Shown in pieces: positions 53,341 to 63,048 of a DNA stretch of 64,000 nucleotides (within the stretch, counting starts at the first letter, position 1; each line of letters starts with the position of its first letter). Under the pieces are notes generated by a model, which saw only the letters and a program-made list of their open reading frames with translations, made no database searches and had not been told where the DNA came from. Where the stretch lies: NCBI GenBank assembly GCA_021396245.1, contig WNYE01000002.1, forward strand, positions 186,001 to 250,000. Direction: 5' to 3'. Source of the DNA: Sporothrix humicola (lineage: Eukaryota; Ascomycota; Sordariomycetes; Ophiostomatales; Ophiostomataceae). The position numbers and the translations under genes are program-made.

Positions 53341-54354
53341 ATGAACGGCGTTCGCTCTCGGAGGCAGGCATCTGCCGAGAAGAAGAATGGCGCCAAGGCA
53401 AACGGCGTTAGCAATGGCAACGGTAACGGCCATGCTGCAGTTGCTGCCACGCCCGACGAGGACTACCCGCGCGAGAACATATTTTTGTTCTGGCCGAACG
53501 TGATTGGTAAGTTGCCCCGTGGCCATCGAAAGGAGAATTCAATCCGTGCTCTTATCTGAGCCAAGTGAGCTTCTAATACTGACAACTCTTTGCTTCCAGG
53601 CTACGCCCGTATTGTTCTGGCCATTGCCTCGCTCTACTACATGCCCCTGCACCCGCGCACCTGCTCGATCCTCTACAGCGTGTCGTGCCTCCTCGACGCC
53701 CTCGACGGCTATGCCGCGCGCTACTTTGAGCAGTCGACGCGCTTCGGCGCCGTGCTCGACATGGTGACCGACCGCTGCACGACTTCCTGCCTGCTTGTTT
53801 TCCTGTCCACGGCCTTCCCCCGCTGGGCCATTGTCTTCCAGGGCCTCGTGTCGCTCGACCTGGCCAGCCACTACATCCACATGTACGCGACGCTCGCCAT
53901 GGGCGGCTCCGACACGAGCCACAAGGCCGTGGACCGGTCGCGCAGCTGGGTGCTGAACCTGTACTACACCAACAAGACGGTCCTCTTCATCTTCTGCGCC
54001 CTCAACGAGCTGTTCTTTATCGCCCTGTACCTGCTCTCCTTCTCGTCGCCCATCCTGCAGCCGTCGCTGCTCAAGCCGATTGAGCCGGCGGACGCGGGCC
54101 TGCACGCGGGCGCGCAGATCAACTCGTCGATCCTGCGCCAGATCTTTGCCAACCCGCACAGCGCCGCGGCGCTCGAGATGGCGCGGGCCAACAAGATGGA
54201 CTCGTTCTGGCCGTGGGTGCTGGCGGGCATCAGCTTCCCGATCATGGCGGGCAAGCAGATTCTCAACGTGGTGCAGCTGGTCAAGGCCAGCAAGTGGCTC
54301 GCCGAGGGCGACGTCCAGGCCCGCCGCGCTGCCGGTCTGCCGCGCCGCCGGTAA
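53341..54354 (+). CDS. PIS1: Phosphatidylinositol synthase
   Basis: Two exons, 53341-53506 and 53600-54354 (93-bp intron, ACTGAC branch site), give 306 aa. The CDP-alcohol phosphotransferase signature D88-x2-D91-G92-x2-A95-R96-x8-G105-x3-D109-x3-D113 is complete (LLDALDGYAARY...LDMVTD). Several transmembrane helices follow, and a Lys/Gln-bounded C-terminus ends in RRR. The first exon encodes an Asn/Gly/Ala-rich cytosolic tail and ends within the FLFWPNVIGYARI helix. It makes phosphatidylinositol from CDP-diacylglycerol and inositol in the ER. The protein is longer than yeast Pis1 (220 aa) because of the N-terminal tail and a loop near 220-250. Confidence 0.95.
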
Positions 54355-55060
54355 ACGACAAGAAACGACAAGAACGCGATGCTGCTTGAACGAACGACTT
54401 TCGAGCAGACTCATTCTCGCACCCAACAATACAATACTTTTGATCTTTTTCACTTTTAATCGACGCATAGCATTGAGCCTCCGCGAAGGACAGCTCACCC
54501 ACATTCGCTTCTTTCCTTTTTTTCGTTTTCTCTTCTTCTCAATTCATTGCATCCCCTCTTCATATTCGATTTCTCTGGCCTTCTTTACCTACTGGGCCTA
54601 TACTACACAAACTTGAAAACCTATTACCTTTTAAAAACTTGGGGGTGTTCTTTGCTTTTCTCCTATTCTCCTTTTCTTACTCCCAACCTGTTCTGTCCAT
54701 ACCTCGCTTTGTAATTTACTTTCTTGGACGCCTTTTGTTTATTGTTCATCACATTACGTGTCCGCCCCCCTTCTTGTTTATTCTTATGTCCTATTTTGTT
54801 TTCGGTCTCTGTCACATGGAGAAGGATATGCCAAAAGACTGGGAAGAAATGGCATCATGCCGGCTGTTGTATTCTTTTATTCTTTTTTATTGTTACTCTT
54901 TATATTGTCATGTCTTTTCTTTTGTTGGTCTCTCTTATTTTTTATTGTTGTCACACCACAAAGAGTGATTCTTCTTGGGAAATTATTAGGGTATAGATCT
55001 AGGAGCAACGAGATAATTTTTGGTCTGCTTTTTTTCTCTCTCTCTTGACGCCCCTTTGGG
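54355..55060. other. Convergent 3' region between PIS1 and ferroxidase gene
   Basis: T-rich sequence over about 700 bp (54410-54960) that suits long 3' UTRs. No gene is seen. Confidence 0.6.
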
Positions 55061-57039
55061 TCATCCAGTGTTTTGTTGAACGCCATTGTCAGCTATTGGC
55101 GGATCCTCGTCCGATTCGATATCCCCGGCGAGCCCATACCACGCAACGACAGCGACGCCGGTTACGCCACTAACACAGCTGAAAACGAACGCGATGATGC
55201 CCCGAGTGGTGAATCTGAAAGAAGGGTTAGCAGAGGCCAGTAAAAGCTGGAGAGAGAAACTCACCCATCAGGAAGTGCTGGCGGCGGTTCGCTTTCGCTG
55301 CTGAGGTCCAGGAAATCAGCCGTGTTGCCAGCAGCATTGCCGGCTGTTGGTATGCCACCTTCAGCACACGCCGCCAAGTGGTCAGCTGGCAGTTTTCTTT
55401 CGTCAGAAGACAAATACTGCTCCCTTACATCGGCTGGCGCCTCAACGATCGTTGCCACGAGCCCCGTCGACAAGTGCCACTCAATGTGGCAGTGGAACAG
55501 CCAGACGCCCGGGTTGTCGGCGCGGAAGCGAAGGACGGCAAAGCCGTTGGGGTGGACCAGCAATGTGTCGCGGCGGATGGGCATCGGGAAGAGGAGCGAC
55601 GAGTTCGTCTCGGGGTTGTACGTGCCCGCGTTCGCCGCCGACCGGTAGGCGATCTGAAAGTTGTGGCCGTGGAGGTGGAAGGGATGGCGGCCGGCATCGA
55701 GGTTGTTCACCACCAGCTCGACGACCTGGCCCCGGCGGGGAATGACGGTGGTCTGCGTGTAGGTGCCGTAGATGCGCGCATCTTCGCTTTCTTGGGACGT
55801 ATTCGCGCTCAGGACGGTGTAGAGCGTCGGCACCTTGGGCGGGCGGTAGGTAATGTTGTTGAAAAAGGCATAGTTGGCGCCGTCGCGGCGGGTCTGCATG
55901 TTGACGTTGAGCTCGATCGAGACTCGGTCGGGGCTGTCGAGGAGGGTCATATTGTCGAGCGGTACGAGAGCAGCGTCATCAAGGAGGAGAGGCCCGCCAA
56001 CATCGAAGCTGTCGGCCGGCAAGGGCTCGGCTTTTGGCAGCGGGCGGCGCACATCATACACCAACCAGCCCGTCACGTTGGGATTGAGATCGTCCGGCAC
56101 GGTGTCAAACATTGATGTGTCCATGCTGGCGACAAAGGGATAGTTGCGCATCTTTTCGGCCGGCTGCGTCGGCGTCGGTCTTATCCGCGGATCCGTCTCG
56201 GTCTCGTTGCGGCTCGTCACCAAAAAACTGTACCGCTGGCCGGCCGTCAAGTACAGCATCGAGGTGGTCGTTGGCCGCGTGTACACGCCGTCGACCTCGA
56301 CGACGGTCATGTTATGGCCCTCAAACCACAGGTATTGGCCGGCAAACGCGCCCATATTGACGACGTGCACCAAATATGTGTGGCTGCCGTTGATACTGCT
56401 CAGGCTGTCAACCGGAATAGCAATGCTCGTCGTGTCGTTGAGCAGCACAGACTGCGGCACCGGCTCGGCGCCCGTCGGGTTGCTCTTGGCGATGAATTCC
56501 CCCAACAGCTCCGGCATCTGCCCGTGGTACCAGTCCGACACGGAAAAGACGTGCTCCTCGTCAAACTGGAAAGGCGGGTCTGGATCCCGCACAAGCAAAG
56601 GCGCCCGCAGGCCGTCCGGATATTGGCCGCTGCTATGGCTATGGTACCAGTACGTGCCTGGCTGGTTGACGGTGAAATTGTACGTCATGTCGTGGCCCGG
56701 CGGGATCGCACACTGCGACACCTGGACTGCGCCGTCCATGTGCGTGGCGTTTTCTTGAAAGAGGCCATGGAAATGGAGCGACGTCGACTGGTTGCCGAGC
56801 TGGTTGGCGACGTGGACGACGATCCGGTCGCCGACGGTGGCGCGGATAATGGGCGGCGGCCAGTAGCCGTTGACGCCGATAATGGGGCGGACCTGCAGTC
56901 CATCGGGGCTGTGCTGGACCCAGGTGATGTTGAAGTCGTACATGACGGTGGCGGCTGACGTGGGAGGGGATATTATCAACAGAAAGAGAAAGGTGAGCAG
57001 CACCAGCACCGCTTTTCCACGGATTGCTGCATGCTTCAT
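55061..57039 (-). CDS. Fet3-type multicopper ferroxidase
   Basis: Two exons, 57039-55265 and 55214-55061 (50-bp intron), give 642 aa, matching yeast Fet3 (636). The start is ATG 57039, which begins a signal peptide (VLVLLTFLFLLIISPPTSAA). Copper-ligand motifs are LHFHGLFQ, YWYHSHS, HPFHLHGH and HCHIEWH; the region ELLGEFIAKSNPTGAEPVP carries the Fet3-type acidic residue near the T1 site. Exon 2 supplies the single C-terminal transmembrane helix (IIAFVFSCVSGVTGVAVVAW) and an acidic cytosolic tail, giving the membrane-anchored ferroxidase topology. It oxidises Fe2+ for the Ftr1 permease, whose gene is its divergent neighbour. Many Asn-x-Ser/Thr sites are present. Confidence 0.95.
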
Positions 57040-57412
57040 GATGAGGCCCAATCGTTGAAAGGCATGGAGAGAGAGGTGACACTGTTGGTATCGTTCATGA
57101 TGAGAGATTGAAAACAAAAGATGGGATGAACCACGGATCGATCAGCCGCCAGAATGCACAAACTGCCTCATTCGGGCGCTGTTATGTCATATAAAGCCAA
57201 GGCATCGAAAGACTTCCAAAAGGAACACCAAGAACCTTCAAGGTATCGTATCATTCTATCCAAAGTTGCCAAATCCTTAGCTTCCATGCACATTTATGAG
57301 ACCTGCCTGCTCTGCCGTCTTTCTGCAAGCACATAGCATGTATATTGCCCATTGTATAAGCTCCGTTGTACCTGAGGTTATTTTATTCTCCGGGTAATAT
57401 TTGGACACCCAC

Positions 57413-57438
57413 TCTGGGCAGTCTGGGCATTCTGGGCA
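57413..57438 (+). repeat. Three TCTGGGCA repeats, 9-bp spaced
   Basis: Copies of TCTGGGCA start at 57413, 57422 and 57431. A fourth lies about 25 bp further on. Confidence 0.7.
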
Positions 57439-57706
57439 TTCTATTGTGTGCTCCAGATGTTCTCTGGGCACTTTAAAAGGAAGGATATGACGGCACAGAA
57501 TTTTTAAAGTTGTCAGGAAATGCGTCGAGAAAAAGGCTATGTCTCGCCTAATAAATGATGGAAGGGGCTAAGGAAGACAAAAACAGGCAAGAATAGGGCA
57601 AAAGGCACAACCAACAGACATAGCCCCCGTCGATCGGAACATTGACCATCGGTATGCAGGAAAATAAGGTGCCAAGAGAAGCAAAAACGAGGTAAAATAA
57701 AAGATC

Positions 57707-57715
57707 ATATCTGAT
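57707..57715 (-). promoter_or_regulatory. SreA/Fep1-like GATA site (ATCAGATAT)
   Basis: Eight of nine bases match the fungal iron-regulator consensus ATCWGATAA. It lies 668 bp from the ferroxidase ATG and 607 bp from the permease ATG. Confidence 0.4.
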
Positions 57716-58005
57716 CAGTTGGGGAGAGGGTTGACGATTATGAGAGTTTTCATTGTTTCCTTTCTTTTATTACTTATTTTTGAGGAAGAAAAACTATTAG
57801 GAATTTATGAGTATAAAAAAAATTAAACATTCTCGAAAAGGAAAGTAAAGTTTAAAAAATAGAATGAAATAAATATTTACGATCAATATATAAAACATAC
57901 CAAGACAAATAATACGAGAAGCATCCTATTGTCTTGGTCCTCAACGTTACTTGCGCCAACTTTTGACAGTGCCCAGCCGCTGACTGCCTGATGTCAAACA
58001 ATAAT

Positions 58006-58011
58006 CTATCT
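58006..58011 (-). promoter_or_regulatory. HGATAR element (AGATAG)
   Basis: A GATA-factor core about 310 bp before the FTR1 start. On its own it is weak, but it lies in the same intergenic region as the longer SreA-like site. Confidence 0.3.
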
Positions 58012-58321
58012 CTAGCCGTCCTCCACACACACAATGTACATTATACATTGGATTTTATATTTTATCCGACAGGAACAGAAGGAACACAAGGAAGAAGGAA
58101 CAATGGAAAAGGAAGAGGATCAATAGGAACAACCTGGAAATGAAGACAAAAGTCTAGACCCCTCGGTTTCACGGAAGCGAGAAGCGAGTTTGGCGGCAGG
58201 GAGGGGAGTGAGGGTGGAAGTAAAGGTGAGAGTGTTGTCATTCTTTTTGAATATTGACATGCTATTTCTGCACCGTGATCTTCACCATTGATTCTTTTGA
58301 CGGCATTTTCTTCACCACAAC

Positions 58322-59751
58322 ATGGCCGTCGACGTGTTCTCCGTCCCCGTCTTTCTCGTCGTGTTTCGCGAGTCGCTCGAAACGGCAATCATCGTGTCGG
58401 TTCTGCTGGCGTTTCTCAAGCAGACCTTTGGGCAGGATGAAGAACAAGCTGTGAGCCACAATGTCGAAAATGTCGAGGGACGTCCAGAAGGAAACGCACA
58501 CGTTCTAGACAACGCAGCCAGTACGCCAAACACAGTCGACGTCACAGTCGACAACCCTCGCTCTGGCAATGCCAACACCAGCATCCCTAGCAATGTCGAA
58601 AGCACCCACGGCAACAACACAAACAATGCCGCCTCCACCTCTACCCCCGCCTCTACGGATGCCTGCCCGCCCACGACACCCTACCGCCGCCTCGTCCGCC
58701 AGGTCTGGATCGGCACGGCAGCCGGCCTCGTCCTCTGTCTCTGCGTCGCCTCGGTCATCATCGCCCTTTTCTACACTGTCGGCACCGACCACTGGTCCAA
58801 GTCGGAGGAAGACTTTGAAGGCGCGTTTGCTCTGGCGGCGTCGCTCATCATCAGTGTCGTGGGGGCTGCTCTCCTCAGGGTCGGCCGGATGCAGACCAAG
58901 TGGCGCAGAAAGCTGGAGGCGTCACTTCGCCCGAGGGCGACCAGCCAACGCTCGCAGGAAACCCGCGGCTGTCTTGGCCGTCTTCGGAGTCGAGTCCGCG
59001 TCCCCGAGCGGTACGCTTTGCTTGTCCTGCCACTTGTGACCGTCCTCCGCGAGGGCATCGAGGCCATTGTGTTTGTGGCCGGCGTATCCTTTTCGGCGCC
59101 GGCGCGCTCGGTCCCCTTGCCGGTTGTTGTTGGACTGCTGGCCGGTGTGAGCGTGGGCTACCTGCTGTACAAGGGCGGCTCGTCGCGGCACCTCTTCTTC
59201 AGTCTCAAAGTGTTTCTGGTGGCCTCGACGGGCCTTTTGTACCTGGTGGCGGCTGGTCTGTTCTCACGCGCCGTCTGGTCCTTTGAGATACAAAAGTGGA
59301 ACGGCGTGATCGGGTCGGATGCGGCCGAGCTCGGGTCCGGGCCGGGATCCTACGACATTGACAAGAGCGTGTGGCACATAAACGTGAGTCCCAAACATCA
59401 CCTCACATATTCTATCTGTCGTCACTAACCCACGCCCAGTGCTGCAACCCTGACCTGAATGGCGGCGGCGGATGGGGCTTCTTCAATGCCGTGTTTGGGT
59501 GGACAAACTCGGCTACGTACGGGTCGGTGCTGGCATACAACCTGTACTGGCTGGCTGTGATTCTTGCGTTTGCGTCGATGCGGTATCGTGAAGTTCGAGG
59601 AGCGTGGCCGTGGAGGCCGTCGAAGAGAAGCAGGCGCAAGGTATCGTCCCCTGTCCAAGAGGGCCTTCAACTGCCCGACATCGAGCCTGTCTCGCCATTG
59701 CAAGCCTCGGCAATGGTCCCTCCAAAGGTTGTCATAGAAAAAGTGGCATAG
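58322..59751 (+). CDS. FTR1: Ftr1-type high-affinity iron permease
   Basis: Two exons, 58322-59383 and 59440-59751 (56-bp intron with CACTAACC), give 457 aa. The iron-transport motifs are R16-E-S-L-E20 in the first helix and R243-E-G-I-E247 in the fourth. Seven transmembrane helices are expected; a hydrophilic Asn/Thr/Ser-rich loop (about 35-125) is longer than in yeast. Exon 2 completes the permease with CCNPDLNGGGGWGFFNAVFGW, a segment conserved in Ftr1 proteins. Family knowledge: it forms a plasma-membrane complex with a Fet3 ferroxidase, encoded next door on the other strand. Confidence 0.96.
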
Positions 59752-59869
59752 ATGTATCCAATATAAAAATAAAAGTGCAGGTAAAGGGTATATTCATGCC
59801 AATCTGTTCGTTAATGTAGTATCCAAAATAAAATAAGTCTATCATTCATATCATATGTATCGTGCCTAT

Positions 59870-61822
59870 TCAGTTCTCCGGCGTCCAGTTCCACCGGCGG
59901 GCCGTAAAGAGTTGACGGGCCATGCGGTCGGCGGCCATGCTGCCTTCTAGCTTCAGCCTCTGGTCACCGGCCACTGACCGTGTAAAACGGAATACTTGTG
60001 GTGCATACTGGTCTGTCGACGATCCTGTTGTCGTGGCTGACCTCGACGGCGGTTTACCAAAAGAAGGTGTCCTATCATTGTTGCCACCGTCAACACCGTC
60101 ACCATCTGAATCCGTGTCGTCGTCCCCGTTTTCGTAACCATCGCCGTCTAGCAGGCCGGCTGCCTCGGCCGCTGCCAGCCACGACGCCTTGCCGTGGTGG
60201 ACGGCCGTCCAGTCCCGCCTGTTTAGGCCGACCGAACTGGCTCCGACCATGGCCTGGATGTACTCGAGGATCGGCAGAATGCGTGTCCGCAGGCCGCAGT
60301 TAACATGGTGCTTGTCGAGCTGGTAGGCGGGGCACTGCTTGAGAGTGGACAGAATGTGGTGCACGTCGACGGCGCAGTAGGAGGCGGGTGTAATTCGGGT
60401 CTGGGGCCTGCGCCCCTTGGCCCTGACGGTCGTCGACGAAAAGTCTTGAAGAAACAGCAAGTCCTTGTGGAAGAAGAACTTTATAATTTCGCCCAGTTGG
60501 AACGAGTCGCAGGCCGCGCTCGACTCGTAGCCCATCTTGCACTGCCGCTTGTTGCGGGATGTGTACAGACCCAGGAAATGGCGCGGCACCGACGCGATGC
60601 AGTTGACAATGCACGCGCGGCGGAAGTGCAGCTCGCTCTCGAGGCCGTCGGGCAGGTCCCACCACGCCGGAAGATCGTCGTTTTCAGTCTCCTCATCCTC
60701 TTCGCCCCCCTCGGCGGCAACCCACCGCTTCGATCCATATAAAATCAGCTCTTTGGTGCCCGCATGGAACCGCAGAGGCTGGTCGAGCAGCCACGCCACA
60801 AAAATCTTTTGCCGGATCGCCTCTTCGTTGGCCATGCCCGGAAGACCGCCGGCGCCAGACCCGACGCCACCGCCAATCCCGCCGTCCCGTGTTGCACGAA
60901 CGATCGGTTGCGGGAAACGCAGCCGCAGAGCACGCACGTACGCCGTCACGGCCTCTGTGCATGCAAACCGGTCGGCCTGCAGAGCCAGTGTGGCCAGCTC
61001 AAGCAATGTGGGTGGAGTCTTGGCCAGCCACCGTGTTCCGGGTAACAAAACAGGGTGTGTGTGGACTGCCGAGCCGTTGCTTTGCGCTGTCGTTTCTGAC
61101 CGCGCTCCCTTGGCTCCGGCGGCACCCTTCCGTGCTGGTGCCGCCTTCCCAGATACAGCCTTGACCGGCCGTCCTTTGACCGGCATAACGGCAGCTTTGG
61201 ACGCAGTCTTTGCTTTCGACTGCGGACTCGTCGACTTGTCTGTCGACTCGCCGTTTTCGGTACTCGACACAACCGGCGCAACGGTCCCGTCCCAGTGCAG
61301 GATCCGCAGCAGCTCCGCAAACACAAGCTCCCGCCCGGCCGTCCGGCTGCCCTCGTCATCGTCGTCGATATGCACCCGCGGCAGACGGCCGATGTCGGCG
61401 TCCTCGGGCTTGATATCGTCCAAAGCCAACGCCTTTAGGCCAGCCTCGACCGTCCTTGCTTCCTGGAACCGCGTGTCGCCAAGAAGATTGGCAAAGTACC
61501 GCGAGTTCTTCTTGAGGGCGGCCGATTCAACGCGGAAGGCCATGGGTAGCTTTGGCTTGAGGGGGGCGGCCGAAGTATCCGCTGTGTTTCTGTAAGACCT
61601 GCTGGCTTTCTGGTTTGCCTTGCGGGTTGCTCGCAGCGTCTCCCGAGACGTCTCAAAGAGCACATCCAGGACGACATCGCCACGAGGAGATATGGTGACT
61701 ACACTGGTGTCGCCATTGCTCGCGTTGATGCCGTGGTTGTCCGCATTTGTGTCCTTTTTCACCTTGCCGTTTCCTGCTCTTTTGCCACTTTCCACTGCCG
61801 CCTCGGACGGCTCGTCATCCAT
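59870..61822 (-). CDS. BTB/POZ-like orphan protein of filamentous fungi
   Basis: Single exon, 650 aa; the first in-frame ATG is at 61822. Residues 48-125 look like a split fungal BTB/POZ domain: GDVVLDVLFE, then PMAFRVESAALKKNSRYFANLL followed by an acidic loop. A Lys/Ala/Pro-rich insertion (about 200-265) interrupts the fold. Residues 275-560 are a well-conserved-looking helical region with several Cys residues (CIVNCIAS, CKMGYESSAACDSF) and no family I recognise. A Gly/Asp-rich acidic stretch and a basic C-terminus ending RWNWTPEN close it. It may be an adaptor; no enzymatic motif is seen. It is convergent with FTR1 (stop codons 118 bp apart). Confidence 0.75.
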   Translation of the reverse strand: MDDEPSEAAVESGKRAGNGKVKKDTNADNHGINASNGDTSVVTISPRGDVVLDVLFETSRETLRATRKANQKASRSYRNTADTSAAPLKPKLPMAFRVESAALKKNSRYFANLLGDTRFQEARTVEAGLKALALDDIKPEDADIGRLPRVHIDDDDEGSRTAGRELVFAELLRILHWDGTVAPVVSSTENGESTDKSTSPQSKAKTASKAAVMPVKGRPVKAVSGKAAPARKGAAGAKGARSETTAQSNGSAVHTHPVLLPGTRWLAKTPPTLLELATLALQADRFACTEAVTAYVRALRLRFPQPIVRATRDGGIGGGVGSGAGGLPGMANEEAIRQKIFVAWLLDQPLRFHAGTKELILYGSKRWVAAEGGEEDEETENDDLPAWWDLPDGLESELHFRRACIVNCIASVPRHFLGLYTSRNKRQCKMGYESSAACDSFQLGEIIKFFFHKDLLFLQDFSSTTVRAKGRRPQTRITPASYCAVDVHHILSTLKQCPAYQLDKHHVNCGLRTRILPILEYIQAMVGASSVGLNRRDWTAVHHGKASWLAAAEAAGLLDGDGYENGDDDTDSDGDGVDGGNNDRTPSFGKPPSRSATTTGSSTDQYAPQVFRFTRSVAGDQRLKLEGSMAADRMARQLFTARRWNWTPEN

Positions 61823-63048
61823 CGCTTCGGGAGGTACCCCAGCAACTGGTCTCTCATCGGTGTGTTGTGGTGTTGGAGAAAATCGTAACGTATAGGATTG
61901 GGTTGTTGTGAGTCTGGTGTGCAATCCTTTGGGGATGCAATTGCTCTCGTGAGAAATTCGAGATTGAAGAAGGCTGTAGGTGAAGTTGGCAGAATCACAC
62001 CGATTGGATGGCGAGCCTTGTTGCTTCAGCCTAGCTTATTAAGGGTTGCCACTAATGGGCCACTGGAGCCACTGGAGCCACTGGAAGTTTTCATGGAACA
62101 GGGACCTTCCAGGGAAGCTCAGGCAACCAAGCTGCCAACACCCCACATCCCTAGGCCTGAGTTACTGTTGTCTTGATGCTGTCGATCGCCCCTTCCCGCC
62201 ATCGAACCTCGCTTAATGCTCCGTAACTCCATGAATCACCCCTCCTGCCCTCCTATCACGGCGCGAGGCGCTGACAGGGAAGGTGCAACTTGGCGCGAAC
62301 AAGGCGAGCTAGAAGCCTGCTCCGGAATAGTTCCTCCCGACCGCCAGCATCGCTCCTTCCTTTCTTTACCCTAGGTAAGAAACGAGATCGGTCCTTCCTT
62401 TCTTGGGCCTTTTGGGCTTCCCCGGGTTCCTTTTTCGATTTTGGGAAGGCGTGAGGCCTATTTCTCTTTTCCCCTCTTGCATCTCACGATTTTTTGTGTT
62501 TTTGCTTTTGAATTGCGTTCATCGAATCCCCAGCCAATTCCGCGTTTTGTTGGAGAGTGCACTTCTGCAACCACACCAGCGTCTCTATTCGCTCTACGTC
62601 GGCTACGGGAACACATACGCGGTCGGGTATAGCCGCGTCGTCGGAACGAAACTGGCGCATCTTTTGCAGCTTTGAGCACTTTCAGCCCTTTCACCCTTTT
62701 TCGTCCACCTCGACGCAACTCGGCTGCACTTCACCCGCATTCTCGCGTCGAGCTGCAGCTTCTCACCTCGCTCGTTTTCGTCGTCATTCACTTCTCCTAA
62801 GCCATTCTTTCGCCAACCTGGGCCCATCTCAGCCGCGCATCTGCCGCCAGCCCTACAGAACATCATTGCACCTTTCCTCACCTTAACCCCTTTCTTCGCC
62901 AGGTCGCCATCCCTCGTCCCCGACAAAGCTACTTTTCGTTGCCAATTGGCCGCCCCGGACCTCCGACTGCCTGCTCGTGCCACCATAGTCGACACCGAAG
63001 CTACCCGGGAGCTTCCCTGAGCTTTCTTTTCCGACAAAGAGACTGAAT
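61823..63048. promoter_or_regulatory. Divergent promoter of BTB-like gene and PP2C gene
   Basis: 1.2 kb. It has a 9-bp tandem repeat CCACTGGAG (three copies) at 62060-62086 and a CT-rich leader (62400-63048) for the PP2C gene. I see no gene. Confidence 0.5.
62060..62086 (+). repeat. Tandem 9-bp repeat CCACTGGAG, three copies
   Basis: Two perfect copies and a third differing in its last base, in the divergent promoter. Confidence 0.75.

Larger units (their letters stand above)
57040..58321. promoter_or_regulatory. Bidirectional FET3 / FTR1 promoter
   Basis: 1.28 kb between the divergent starts. Contents: a TCTGGGCA repeat (three copies near 57413-57438, one more near 57460), an SreA/Fep1-like site at 57707-57715 (minus), an AGATAG GATA site at 58006-58011 (minus), and an AT-rich block 57740-57900. 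No gene. Confidence 0.55.

Noticed and set aside
57740..57900. AT-rich block considered as a RIP-mutated transposon relic
   Set aside because: Too short, no repeat partner in the window and no coding remnant in any frame.
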